A stretch of 64,000 nt of DNA, taken from assembly GCF_017753665.1 (NCBI RefSeq), contig NZ_CP072524.1:2356001-2420000 (forward strand), written 5' to 3'. This DNA is from Neisseria sicca (lineage in GTDB: Bacteria; Pseudomonadota; Gammaproteobacteria; Burkholderiales; Neisseriaceae). The notes under the pieces were generated by a model. The model made no database searches. It worked only from the letters and a program-made list of their open reading frames with translations, and had not been told where the DNA came from. The position numbers and the translations under genes were made by a program. Position 1 is the first letter of the stretch. Each line of letters opens with the position of its first letter. This document shows positions 33,499 to 42,363 of the stretch, piece after piece.

Positions 33499-35040
33499 AT
33501 GAATTTGTTAGGGGCTTTGGCCAAGGTCGGCAGCTTGACGATGGTGTCGCGCATACTTGGATTTGTGCGTGATACGGTAATTGCCCGAGCGTTTGGTGCG
33601 GGTATGGCAACCGACGCTTTTTTTGTGGCTTTTAAACTACCGAACCTGCTGCGCCGCGTATTTGCGGAAGGGGCGTTTGCACAGGCTTTTGTGCCGATTT
33701 TGGCGGAATATAAGGAAACGCGTTCGAAAGAGGCGACGGAGGCGTTTATCCGCCATGTGGCGGGGATGCTGTCGTTTGTCCTGGTGATCGTTACCGCGCT
33801 GGGCATTCTTGCCGCGCCTTGGGTAATTTGGATTTCCGCGCCCGGTTTTGCCAAGGAGGCGGACAAGTTTCAGCTTTCCATCGATTTGCTGAAGATTACG
33901 TTCCCATATATTTTATTGATTTCGTTGTCTTCCTTTGTCGGCTCGGTACTGAATTCTTATCATAAGTTCAGCATTCCTGCGTTTACGCCGACGTTTTTGA
34001 ATATTTCTTTTATCGTCTTTTCGCTGTATTTCATACCGTATTTTGATCCTCCCGTTACTGCGCTGGCTTGGGCAGTCTTTGTCGGCGGGATTTTGCAGCT
34101 TGGCTTTCAGCTCCCTTGGTTGGCGAAACTGGGCTTTTTGAAACTGCCCAAACTGAATTTTAAAGATGCGGCGGTCAACCGCGTGATGAAACAGATGGCG
34201 CCTGCGATTTTGGGCGTGAGCGTGGCACAGATTTCCTTGGTCATCAACACGATTTTTGCTTCTTATCTGCAATCGGGCAGCGTTTCGTGGATGTATTACG
34301 CCGACCGCCTGATGGAGCTGCCCAGCGGCGTTTTGGGGGCAGCGCTCGGTACGATTTTGCTGCCAACTTTGTCCAAACATGCCGCCAATCAGAATACGGA
34401 GCAGTTTTCCGGACTGCTCGACTGGGGTTTGCGCCTGTGTATGCTGCTGACCCTGCCGGCGGCGGTCGGTCTGGCGGTGTTGTCGTTCCCGCTGGTGGCG
34501 ACGCTGTTTATGTACCGAGAATTCACGCTGTTTGACGCGCAGATGACGCAACATGCGCTGATTGCCTATTCTTTCGGTTTAATCGGCTTAATCATGATTA
34601 AAGTGTTGGCACCCGGTTTCTATGCGCGGCAAAACATCAAAACGCCCGTCAAAATTGCCATCTTTACGCTCGTTTGCACGCAGTTGATGAACCTTGCCTT
34701 TATCGGCCCTCTGAAACACGTCGGGCTTTCGCTTGCCATCGGTTTGGGCGCGTGTATCAATGCGGGATTGTTGTTTTACCTGTTGCGCAAACATGGTATT
34801 TACCAACCCGGTAAAGGGTGGGGGAGTTTTCTGGGTAAAATGCTGCTGTCGCTTGTCGTGATGGGTGGCGGATTGTGGGCGGCGCAGGCTTATCTGCCTT
34901 TTGAGTGGGTGCATGTCGGCGGTTTGCGTAAAGCCGGTCAGTTGTGCATCTTGATTGCGATAGGCGGCGGTTTGTATTTCGTTTCGCTGGCTGCGATGGG
35001 TTTTAGACCGAGAGATTTCAAACGGGTGGAAACGCACTGA
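33499..35040 (+). CDS. murJ: Lipid II flippase MurJ (MviN)
   Basis: 513 residues with about 14 membrane helices. It starts MNLLGALAKVGSLTMVSRILGFVRDTVIARAFG, the MurJ helix 1 region, with the conserved Arg cluster of the cavity (RDTVIARAFGAG, LPNLLRRVFAEGAF). It flips lipid II to the periplasmic face for peptidoglycan synthesis. GAAGGAA precedes the ATG. It completes with murE, murF and ftsI in this window a near-full set of septal wall steps. Confidence 0.95.
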   Translation: MNLLGALAKVGSLTMVSRILGFVRDTVIARAFGAGMATDAFFVAFKLPNLLRRVFAEGAFAQAFVPILAEYKETRSKEATEAFIRHVAGMLSFVLVIVTALGILAAPWVIWISAPGFAKEADKFQLSIDLLKITFPYILLISLSSFVGSVLNSYHKFSIPAFTPTFLNISFIVFSLYFIPYFDPPVTALAWAVFVGGILQLGFQLPWLAKLGFLKLPKLNFKDAAVNRVMKQMAPAILGVSVAQISLVINTIFASYLQSGSVSWMYYADRLMELPSGVLGAALGTILLPTLSKHAANQNTEQFSGLLDWGLRLCMLLTLPAAVGLAVLSFPLVATLFMYREFTLFDAQMTQHALIAYSFGLIGLIMIKVLAPGFYARQNIKTPVKIAIFTLVCTQLMNLAFIGPLKHVGLSLAIGLGACINAGLLFYLLRKHGIYQPGKGWGSFLGKMLLSLVVMGGGLWAAQAYLPFEWVHVGGLRKAGQLCILIAIGGGLYFVSLAAMGFRPRDFKRVETH

Positions 35041-35231
35041 ATCGCAATTATCAATTATTATGGAAAGGTCGTCTGAAAACCGGATGCATAGGTTGGAAAG
35101 CTTGTCCCTTATTTATTTCCTAGATGGTATGTTATAAAAATTATTAGCGTCTTTAATATTAAACTTGAAACTTAAATACGCGGTGAATGTCTATCTTTAA
35201 TCGGTTAACCTTCTTAGCAGGATGCAGATTT

Positions 35232-36206
35232 ATGTCGATAACAGTTTCGCTCATCGTCCCCGTCTATAATGGCGGAAAATTTGCGGCAGGTTTGTGCCGT
35301 CATTTTGCAGGTCTGCATAAGGCTGTCGAAGGGATAGAATTTATTGTTGTAAACGACGGTTCTACCGATGATACATCGGCTCAGTTCAGGCAGTTTTTCA
35401 ATGAACATCCCGAATTGCAGGCGCAGTTGATTGATACGCCCAACGGCGGAGTCAGCAGGGCGCGCAATATCGGTTTGTCCAAAGTGCGCGGGGAATATGT
35501 GATGTTTATGGATCACGACGACAATGTTGATCCGCCGCTTATGACAGGTTTGGTTGAAAAAATGAAACGTTCCGATGCGGATATACTCCAATTCAATGTT
35601 GATGCGCGCTATCCTGCCAATGAGGATGAGGTTATCGGTTTAGCGGATTATATGGACCGCTATCCGTTTTGGTCGTGCGTTTGGGCGTATATCTACAAAC
35701 GCAACCTGTTGGAAAAAGCAGGTCTGAAATTTATCGAAGGCATGAAATATTTGGAAGACGGCGTATTTTTGACCGAGTATTTTTTGCAATGCAAAACCGT
35801 CATTGCCAGCAATACCGTTGTTTATGATTATGTCGACAACCCTGAATCCGCTATGCGCAGCAAGCGTACGCCCGAGCAGACGAAGAAATACCTCGACGAC
35901 ATCGGTTTGGCAGTAAGGGAATATACGCGCCTGCTCGCTACGCCTGGGCAGCCGCCTAAAGTTGCCCGCAGGTTATTGGAAATACGGGATTCCTTCCAAT
36001 TCATCCATTTGGTTTCGATGCTTAAAAGCGGTGTTTCTACGGACGAACTGTTCCGCAGGCTGGAAGAAAACGGCTACGATTTCCGAATGGCGGGCTATCC
36101 CAGCAAATTCAACCGCCGCCGCGACGTACGCCTTTTGTGCCACGTATTCCGCAGCCGTTTGTTGTTAAAGCTTCTGGCGGCTTCCAAGATCATGGCGAAA
36201 GATTGA
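35232..36206 (+). CDS. Family 2 glycosyltransferase
   Basis: 324 residues from MSITVSLIVPVYNGGKFAAG. GT-A fold motifs are present: VNDGSTDDT, the RNIGLSKVRGEYVMFMDHDDNVDP segment with a DHDD metal site, and a WSCVWAYIYKRNLL acceptor-side helix with YLEDG catalytic region. Such enzymes add sugars to LOS or capsule; the substrate is unknown. The frame opens earlier at 35187, but AGGATG lies upstream of 35232, where the family start begins. It follows murJ at 191 bases with a lone DUS between. Confidence 0.85.
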   Translation: MSITVSLIVPVYNGGKFAAGLCRHFAGLHKAVEGIEFIVVNDGSTDDTSAQFRQFFNEHPELQAQLIDTPNGGVSRARNIGLSKVRGEYVMFMDHDDNVDPPLMTGLVEKMKRSDADILQFNVDARYPANEDEVIGLADYMDRYPFWSCVWAYIYKRNLLEKAGLKFIEGMKYLEDGVFLTEYFLQCKTVIASNTVVYDYVDNPESAMRSKRTPEQTKKYLDDIGLAVREYTRLLATPGQPPKVARRLLEIRDSFQFIHLVSMLKSGVSTDELFRRLEENGYDFRMAGYPSKFNRRRDVRLLCHVFRSRLLLKLLAASKIMAKD

Positions 36207-36214
36207 CAGACTCA

Positions 36215-36260
36215 AAAAGGTCGTCTGAAAACCAATACAGGTTTTCAGACGACCTTTTTA
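36215..36260. terminator. Bidirectional inverted DUS terminator
   Basis: AAAAAGGTCGTCTGAAAACC pairs with GGTTTTCAGACGACCTTTTT. It separates the convergent glycosyltransferase and CinA-N-like genes. Confidence 0.88.
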
Positions 36261-36274
36261 TTTCATCCTGCGCT

Positions 36275-37075
36275 TCAATCAGGCGTATCTTTCAACTCTG
36301 CGCCCAAATCCTTCAAACGCTGCAATACTTCGTCCCATGCTTTATCCAAATCGCGGCACGCTTCGCCTTCCGCCTTGATGCCGAATTCGATATGCGGTTT
36401 GACCGCCGTTCCGTCCGCATTCTGCCAGCCGACGCTGGGCAGGCTGTAAGAGAGCACGCCCGGGTAGGTGTGTTCGACGTATTCCATAATCGGCGCGACA
36501 CGCGATTCGGGCTGACCGAATACATACACGCTGCGGCTGCCGCGTTCGGTTTGGTTGAAGCGGTCGGCGTAATAAGTATCCAAAACCCATTCCGCCATCG
36601 GGTGCGCCATCACGGGGAAGCCGGGGAAGAAATAATGTTCGCGGATGGAAAATCCGGCGATGTTGTTGAACGGGTTGGGCACAAGCTCTGCACCTGCGGG
36701 AAAATCCGCCATTTTCAGGCGCTGGGCGTGTTCGGGGGCGTCAAGCGGTTCGCCGCGTTTAAGGGTAACGGCTTCGATGAACTTGGCGGCTTCGGGATGG
36801 CGGGCGACGGGCAAATCCAAAGCGGCGGCGGCAGCTTGGCGGGTGTGGTCGTCGGGCGTGGAACCGATGCCGCCGGTAACGAAAGTCGGCAGGCCGTCTG
36901 AAAAGCTGCGGCGCAGTTGTTTGACCAGCAAATCAGGTTCGTCGGGCAGGTATTGCACCTGATTGAGCTTCAGCCCGCGCGATTCCAGCAGGGATTTGAA
37001 AAAGGCGAAATGCTTGTCTTGGCGGCTGCCGTGCAGAATTTCATCGCCGATGATGATGAGGTTGAAAGCGTTCAT
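36275..37075 (-). CDS. CinA N-domain-like (molybdopterin-binding fold) protein
   Basis: 266 residues. LIIIGDEILHGSRQDKH and FVTGGIGSTPDDHTRQAAA are the two hallmark loops of the MoaB/Mog/CinA-N fold. The CinA C-terminal deamidase domain is missing. The C-terminal part resembles the short CinA-like proteins found in proteobacteria. It may hydrolyse ADP-ribose or clean NAD damage, but this is inferred from CinA. An internal GGCCGTCTGAA (36892) is an AG-DUS rather than the local dialect. Confidence 0.85.
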   Translation of the reverse strand: MNAFNLIIIGDEILHGSRQDKHFAFFKSLLESRGLKLNQVQYLPDEPDLLVKQLRRSFSDGLPTFVTGGIGSTPDDHTRQAAAAALDLPVARHPEAAKFIEAVTLKRGEPLDAPEHAQRLKMADFPAGAELVPNPFNNIAGFSIREHYFFPGFPVMAHPMAEWVLDTYYADRFNQTERGSRSVYVFGQPESRVAPIMEYVEHTYPGVLSYSLPSVGWQNADGTAVKPHIEFGIKAEGEACRDLDKAWDEVLQRLKDLGAELKDTPD

Positions 37076-37388
37076 GGATAGGATTCTTTACCGATGCCGT
37101 CTGAAAATGTTGATGGTACTTTAATTTATTCCCTCTCCCGTGGGAGAGGGTTAGGGAGAGGGCTGAGCTTGCGTTTTTCAAGCAGCGTTTGCTTAAGGGC
37201 TGCTGTCTGCACCCTCTCCCCAACCCTCCCCCACAGGGGAGGGAGTCGGGTTGCGGATGGCGTAAAGGTTGTCTGAAAAGATTTTCAGCGAAACGGGCAA
37301 GGCTCATTTTCAGACGACCTTGACGGCTGACAATGTGTTCTATTTATAAGATAATGAACTCCATTTTTCAAGTCCAAAGGATTCCCTC
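37076..37388. other. Intergenic region with REP-like pair and mixed DUS
   Basis: It holds an ATGCCGTCTGAA at 37094-37105 (AT-DUS, the meningococcal/gonococcal dialect), the REP-like pair, and a lone TTTTCAGACGACCTT at 37308. Frames reading GRGLGRG or SLTLSHGRG are repeat translations, not genes. Confidence 0.6.
37131..37245. repeat. REP-like inverted pair
   Basis: CCCTCTCCCGTGGGAGAGGG plus TTAGGGAGAGGG (37131-37162) and an inverted copy (37211-37245) flank about 48 bases. The same pattern recurs at 46417 and 48523-48638. Confidence 0.7.
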
Positions 37389-38732
37389 ATGAGCCAAAAC
37401 AATACTATCCTGCAACACCTCCCCATCGGTCAAAAAGTCGGCATCGCCTTCTCCGGCGGTCTTGATACCTCTGCCGCGCTGTTGTGGATGAAACTCAAAG
37501 GCGCGCTGCCTTATGCCTACACTGCCAACCTCGGTCAGCCCGATGAAGACGACTACAACGCCATTCCCAAAAAAGCGATGGAATACGGTGCGGAAAACGC
37601 TCGCCTGATTGATTGCCGCGCGCAGTTGGCACATGAAGGCATCGCCGCCATCCAATGCGGCGCGTTCCACGTTTCCACCGGCGGCATCGCCTATTTCAAC
37701 ACCACGCCTTTAGGCCGCGCCGTTACCGGCACCATGCTCGTTTCCGCCATGAAGGAAGACGACGTCAACATTTGGGGCGATGGCAGCACCTACAAAGGCA
37801 ACGACATCGAGCGTTTCTACCGTTACGGCCTCTTGACCAATCCCGCGCTGAAAATCTACAAACCTTGGCTCGACCAACAATTTATCGACGAACTCGGCGG
37901 CCGTCACGAAATGAGCGAATTTCTGATTGCCAACGGTTTCAACTACAAAATGTCGGTTGAAAAAGCTTACTCCACCGATTCCAATATGCTCGGCGCAACG
38001 CATGAAGCCAAAGATTTGGAATTCCTCAACAGCGGCATCAAAATCGTCAAACCCATCATGGGCGTTGCCTTCTGGGACGAAAACGTCGAAGTCAAACCCG
38101 AAGAAGTCAGCGTGCGCTTTGAAGAAGGCGTGCCCGTTGCATTGAACGGCAAAGAATACGCCGACCCCGTCGAACTCTTCCTCGAAGCCAACCGCATCGG
38201 CGGTCGCCACGGCTTGGGTATGAGCGACCAAATCGAAAACCGCATCATCGAAGCCAAATCGCGCGGCATCTACGAAGCCCCGGGCATGGCGTTGCTCCAC
38301 ATCGCCTACGAACGCTTGGTTACCGGCATCCACAACGAAGACACCATCGAACAATACCGCATCAACGGCTTACGCCTCGGCCGCCTGCTCTATCAAGGCC
38401 GCTGGTTCGACAGCCAAGCCCTGATGTTGCGCGAAACCGCCCAACGCTGGGTCGCCAAAGCCATTACCGGCGAAGTAACCCTCGAACTGCGTCGCGGCAA
38501 CGACTACTCGATTCTGAACACCGAATCGCCCAACCTGACCTACCAACCCGAACGCCTGAGCATGGAAAAAGTCGAAGACGCCGCGTTCACCCCGCTCGAC
38601 CGCATCGGCCAGCTCACCATGCGCAACCTCGACATCACTGACACCCGCGCCAAACTGGGTATTTACTCGCAAAGCGGTTTGTTGTCGCTGGGCGAAGGTT
38701 CGGTATTGCCGCAGTTGGGCAATAAGAAATAA
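37389..38732 (+). CDS. argG: Argininosuccinate synthase
   Basis: 447 residues, the longer E. coli-type ArgG. The PP-loop is AFSGGLDTSAALLWM near the N-terminus, with the citrulline/aspartate site region GNDIERFYRYGLL and GMSDQIENRIIEAKSRGIYEAPG. It joins citrulline and aspartate using ATP. argA, the first step of the pathway, is also in this window, but the two are not linked. Confidence 0.97.
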   Translation: MSQNNTILQHLPIGQKVGIAFSGGLDTSAALLWMKLKGALPYAYTANLGQPDEDDYNAIPKKAMEYGAENARLIDCRAQLAHEGIAAIQCGAFHVSTGGIAYFNTTPLGRAVTGTMLVSAMKEDDVNIWGDGSTYKGNDIERFYRYGLLTNPALKIYKPWLDQQFIDELGGRHEMSEFLIANGFNYKMSVEKAYSTDSNMLGATHEAKDLEFLNSGIKIVKPIMGVAFWDENVEVKPEEVSVRFEEGVPVALNGKEYADPVELFLEANRIGGRHGLGMSDQIENRIIEAKSRGIYEAPGMALLHIAYERLVTGIHNEDTIEQYRINGLRLGRLLYQGRWFDSQALMLRETAQRWVAKAITGEVTLELRRGNDYSILNTESPNLTYQPERLSMEKVEDAAFTPLDRIGQLTMRNLDITDTRAKLGIYSQSGLLSLGEGSVLPQLGNKK

Positions 38733-38766
38733 AGCAGCCCAGCCATTTTGAATTGTTTCAAACGGG

Positions 38767-38800
38767 AAAGGTCGTCTGAAAAACCGTTTTCAGACGACCC
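38767..38800 (+). terminator. Inverted DUS terminator after argG
   Basis: AAAGGTCGTCTGAAAA directly followed by TTTTCAGACGACCCC with a short loop (ACCG). No strong T run. Confidence 0.7.
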
Positions 38801-38827
38801 CACCTTTTCCTCAAATCATTTGAAATC

Positions 38828-39277
38828 ATGAAATTCTTCACACACTTTTATCTTGAAAACCATATGTATTTCAACGACTACTTGAAATACGTCCTCATTT
38901 TTGCCGCGCTCGTCGTCCTGTTGCTCGCCGTGTCGCAATACCTGCGCCACCGCATGGACACCAAATACCGCGACCTGAGCATCATTGCCCTGCTGCTGCT
39001 TATCCTCATCAGCGGCATCCAATATCTCTCGTACAGCGAACGCCAAAACTTCGCCGCGGATACATCGCGCATGGTCGGTTTTCTCAATACCCTGATTGAA
39101 AACCAAAAAGTGGAAAAGCGCGACATCAGCGTCAACAGCACGCACCTATACAACGGCATGATCGTCGGCATCAAAAACCAATACTACGAAGTCCATTTCA
39201 ATCAAGACTTCTCCGCCTACACCCTGACCCCCATCAATCTGGTCAACAACAACATCGAACTTATCGACAAAGAATAA
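38828..39277 (+). CDS. DUF3290-family membrane protein
   Basis: 149 residues with two helices (about 19-39 and 49-66) and a C-terminal soluble domain. FNDYLKYVLIFAALVV and the pattern YLRHRMDTKYRDLSIIALL are typical of DUF3290. The function is unknown. It lies 12 bases ahead of a DUF421 gene; such pairs are common in Firmicutes (from memory), so it may have arrived by transfer, though base composition is normal. Confidence 0.82.
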   Translation: MKFFTHFYLENHMYFNDYLKYVLIFAALVVLLLAVSQYLRHRMDTKYRDLSIIALLLLILISGIQYLSYSERQNFAADTSRMVGFLNTLIENQKVEKRDISVNSTHLYNGMIVGIKNQYYEVHFNQDFSAYTLTPINLVNNNIELIDKE

Positions 39278-39289
39278 CAGGACACACTC

Positions 39290-39919
39290 ATGGAAGCATA
39301 CTCCCTCCTTGCCCTCAAACTCCTTATGGGAATTTTAGGTTTGGTTTTGCAAATCAACCTTTTAGGTAAAGGCAACCTCGCCCCCACCTCCGCCATGGAT
39401 CAAGTGCAAAACTATGTTCTCGGCGGCATCATCGGCGGCGTGATTTACAGCGACAGCGTCGGGCTTTTACAGTTTTTCCTCGTGCTGATTTTGTGGACGC
39501 TGTTGGTCTTGAGTCTGAAATTCATCAAAAACCACAACCACTGGGTCAAATCCATCATTGACGGGAAGTCCGTCTGGGTCATCGTTAACGGTGAAATCCA
39601 AACCGAAGAATGTATGAAAAACGGCATCAGCGCACACGACCTGATGTTTAAGCTCCGTGCCGCCGGTATCTACGAAATTGCCGCCGTCAAGCGCGCCGTC
39701 ATGGAGCAAAACGGGCAGCTTACCGTTATCCAATACGGCGACGAAAGCTTGCGTTACCCCCTGATTACCGACGGGCAAATCGACCATGACATCTTAGAAA
39801 TCATCAAACGCGACAACGAGTGGCTGAAACAGGAACTTGACCGCCTCCATCTTGATGCCTCGAAAGTCTATATCGGTGAATACATAGACGGGAAATTGGT
39901 GGCACATCCTTATCCTTGA
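39290..39919 (+). CDS. DUF421 (YetF-like) membrane protein
   Basis: 209 residues: three N-terminal helices (to about 78), then a cytoplasmic DUF421 domain with the signature DLMFKLRAAGIYEIAAVKRAVMEQNGQLTV. A second small domain ends the protein. YetF-type proteins form membrane-bound oligomers of unknown role. ACAGGACAC precedes the ATG. Co-transcribed with the DUF3290 gene. Confidence 0.87.
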   Translation: MEAYSLLALKLLMGILGLVLQINLLGKGNLAPTSAMDQVQNYVLGGIIGGVIYSDSVGLLQFFLVLILWTLLVLSLKFIKNHNHWVKSIIDGKSVWVIVNGEIQTEECMKNGISAHDLMFKLRAAGIYEIAAVKRAVMEQNGQLTVIQYGDESLRYPLITDGQIDHDILEIIKRDNEWLKQELDRLHLDASKVYIGEYIDGKLVAHPYP

Positions 39920-40000
39920 TGGTGAAAGTGAAGATTGTGTTTGGATAGGTTTTCGCAATAAACCTACCGTTAATCCAATGCTCGAATAGAGTCAAAAGAA

Positions 40001-40044
40001 AAAAGGTCGTCTGAAAACTGAATTTCAGACGACCTTTGTGTTTC
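40001..40044. terminator. Bidirectional inverted DUS terminator
   Basis: AAAAGGTCGTCTGAAA and TTTCAGACGACCTTTGTGTTT separated by about 7 bases, between the convergent DUF421 and Slam genes. Confidence 0.8.
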
Positions 40045-40055
40045 TGCGTCCCGCG

Positions 40056-41510
40056 TTAGAACGATTTGACCAGCGACAGACCGACTTCGTTTTGTTTGTA
40101 GCTGTACAGCCAGTCGGTGTTGCCGTGGACGCGGCGGTGTTTGTAGCTGAGGACGGGCTTGAGTCCGCCGAATTTCCAGCGATCCGCGCCTATGCTGAGG
40201 CGGTAGGTTTGCTCTTTGTCGCGGCGGCGTTGTTCGAGTACGGCGTTTTCTTCGCGGTGGCTGCGGATGCCGAAGGTGGCGGAAGCGGAGGCGTCGAAGC
40301 CGGCTTCAAACATTTTTGCCGCGCCCAGCCGTGCGGAGATGAGGCGGTAGCTGTCCACCGGTTCTTTGGCTTTGCGCTGCTGCCAGTCTATGCCGCCGTA
40401 GAGCATGAGGTCGTTGCGCGGGAAGTAGGACAGGGTGTTGTAAACGGAGATGAGGTTGCCGTCGAGCAGGCGGGTTTTGTCGGAATAGGAGAGGTATTTC
40501 CACTCGGCTTCGGTGTTCCAAGTCCAGCTGCCTTTGTCGAGGTTCCACTCGCTGCGTACGCCGTAGGCGCGATTGAGGGTTTTGCCGCCGCTGCCGTTCC
40601 ATTCGACGAGCGGGGCAAGGGCGAAGGTGTGGCGGTGGTTTTCAAACTGGTAGCCTGCGCTGAGGTTGAGTGTGTGTTCGTTGAAGTCTTTATGGTCGCG
40701 GTAGAAGCGGCCGTAGCCGAGCGCGCGGGCGGCGATGCCGTGGTGTCCTTTAATCTGCCAGCGGCGGACGGAGGCGGCTTCGTATTTGATGCCGTTGGCG
40801 GAAATGGGTTTGTCGCCGGAAAACTCTTCCCAGCATTCGCCGTCGATTTCGGTTTTACACCACACTTTACCGCTGGCTTCGTTGATGTTGCTGTTGTGGA
40901 CGGCACCGACGGAAAGGCTGCCCTGCCAGCTTTGGCGTTGGTTTAAGGAATCGCGGAAATGTCCGATGTTTTCTTTGACGGCTTCGGGCAGGTCTTCGTT
41001 TTGAAGGCGCATAAATTCGGAAGTGGCTTCGCGGTTCAGACGACCTTCAAAGAGCAGGCGGGCGTAATCGAGCCGTCCGCGCGTGAAGTCGGGGTGGCGT
41101 TGCAGCAGGGTTTCGTAGTCTTGTTTGGCGGCTTTCCATCTGCCTTCGCCGCGGGCGAGCGAGGCGCGGGCAAAGAGGGCGATGTCGGGGTCGTATTCGG
41201 TTTGCTGTGTATAACGTTCAAGCAGCGGGCGCACGGTCTGCCAGTCGCTGTGGTTGACGGCGTTGAACAGGGCTTCGCCTTGGTCGGCTTCGGGGTCGGT
41301 TTCGGCTGTCTGCCCGATGTTTTCGGAGGGAATGTCGAGGCGGTATTCGCGCACTTTTTGTTCCTGTTCCTGCATGGTTTGGCGGGTGTTCTGCCACAGG
41401 CGTTGCGCGGTACGGTCGTCTGAAAAGTCAGAACGGGGCGCGGCAAGGACGGGCGCGGCAAGGACGGGGGCGGCGAGAAACAGGAGAAGGCAGGCAGACG
41501 GTTTGTACAT
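40056..41510 (-). CDS. Surface lipoprotein assembly modifier (Slam), outer-membrane translocator
   Basis: 484 residues: signal peptide with a repeated APVLA motif (to about 25), a TPR-like N-terminal domain (about 60-195: LFNAVNHSDWQTVRPLLERY, LARGEGRWKAAKQDYETLL), then a 14-strand DUF560 barrel from about 200 (WQGSLSVGAVHNSNINEAS) ending LSLVKSF with terminal Phe. Slams deliver TbpB, HpuA, fHbp or hemophilin-type proteins across the outer membrane. The client is probably the secreted protein encoded directly upstream. A terminator between them would lower Slam expression relative to its client. Confidence 0.9.
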   Translation of the reverse strand: MYKPSACLLLFLAAPVLAAPVLAAPRSDFSDDRTAQRLWQNTRQTMQEQEQKVREYRLDIPSENIGQTAETDPEADQGEALFNAVNHSDWQTVRPLLERYTQQTEYDPDIALFARASLARGEGRWKAAKQDYETLLQRHPDFTRGRLDYARLLFEGRLNREATSEFMRLQNEDLPEAVKENIGHFRDSLNQRQSWQGSLSVGAVHNSNINEASGKVWCKTEIDGECWEEFSGDKPISANGIKYEAASVRRWQIKGHHGIAARALGYGRFYRDHKDFNEHTLNLSAGYQFENHRHTFALAPLVEWNGSGGKTLNRAYGVRSEWNLDKGSWTWNTEAEWKYLSYSDKTRLLDGNLISVYNTLSYFPRNDLMLYGGIDWQQRKAKEPVDSYRLISARLGAAKMFEAGFDASASATFGIRSHREENAVLEQRRRDKEQTYRLSIGADRWKFGGLKPVLSYKHRRVHGNTDWLYSYKQNEVGLSLVKSF

Positions 41511-41578
41511 GATGTCGGCTTTCCGGTCGGCGGTTTTCAGACGACCTTGAGAAGGTGGTTGGCGGGCTGGTGTTTAAA

Positions 41579-41601
41579 AAAGCCTGCATGAAGCAGGCTT
41601 T
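41579..41601. terminator. Hairpin between the client gene and slam
   Basis: AAAGCCTGC, loop ATGAA, GCAGGCTTT with A/T runs on both sides, 21 bases past the client stop. A complete rho-independent terminator in the middle of a probable operon, so partial read-through would set the client:Slam ratio. Confidence 0.85.
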
Positions 41602-41622
41602 ATTTTACTTAAACTACGGATT

Positions 41623-42363
41623 TTAGCGTTTTACACCGCCGTATGCCGTATCCAAGTTGCGGTTGGTTTTAAATTTGGCAACACCGGCCAGCGCGCTTGC
41701 GTTGTGACCGAAGAAGTGGCCTTCGGTTTTACCGAAGTGGCCGTTGGCGCGGGCATAGCCTTCAAACGATGCGCTAGATGGTTTGATGCGGGCATGGACA
41801 TCCATGTTTACCGCGTTGTTTCTCATAGAACCCGCCAAGACGCGTTGACCGAAGTCTGCGCGCAAAGTACCCACCATCGGGTTGTTGCCGGTGTAGTTGT
41901 TGATACCTTTAACTGCGTAGTTGGCTACGCCTGATACCGGCATAGAAGTAGCGCGTTTGTCGCCTGAGTAGAAAACGCCGCGATTGGTGCCTTTGGCGTA
42001 TTCTTTACCGACCCATTCGCCGTAATACACTTCCGAGCCGCCGCTCTTGATGGTATTGAACGCATAGCGGCCGAGGTTTTGACGGGTGCGTGCGTCGTTA
42101 ACCTGTACGGTTTTCACGCCGTTGCGGTCTACATTGCCGGGCATATGGTTCACGTTGGTGTAGTGTACGCCTGAACGGTAGGCAGCGTGTTTCATCACTT
42201 TTTCGCCTTCGGCTTCAGATGCGGGTTTGCCCCATTTTTTGCCGTATTTGTGGTTTTGGTAACCATAATCAAACGGGTTGTAGTAATCGTTGGCGGCAAA
42301 TACGCCTGCGCTGAACAAAACAGCCAAAACAGCAGCGGTGGTTTTTTGCAGATTCAGTTTCAT
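41623..42363 (-). CDS. Slam-dependent secreted protein, hemophilin (HphA)-like
   Basis: 246 residues: Sec signal peptide to about 23 (GVFA-AND) without a lipobox Cys, so secreted rather than lipid-anchored. The mature N-terminus is rich in Tyr/His/Gly (NDYYNPFDYGYQNHKYGKKW), and several Tyr/His-rich stretches could bind haem. The C-terminal half ends in beta strands including GHFFGHNASALAGVAKF. That resembles the FFGxxAxELAGxF motif of TbpB/fHbp-type 8-stranded barrels, the part Slam recognises. Its place next to slam fits a hemophore like Acinetobacter HphA. No TonB receptor is adjacent. Ligand is inferred only. Confidence 0.75.
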   Translation of the reverse strand: MKLNLQKTTAAVLAVLFSAGVFAANDYYNPFDYGYQNHKYGKKWGKPASEAEGEKVMKHAAYRSGVHYTNVNHMPGNVDRNGVKTVQVNDARTRQNLGRYAFNTIKSGGSEVYYGEWVGKEYAKGTNRGVFYSGDKRATSMPVSGVANYAVKGINNYTGNNPMVGTLRADFGQRVLAGSMRNNAVNMDVHARIKPSSASFEGYARANGHFGKTEGHFFGHNASALAGVAKFKTNRNLDTAYGGVKR

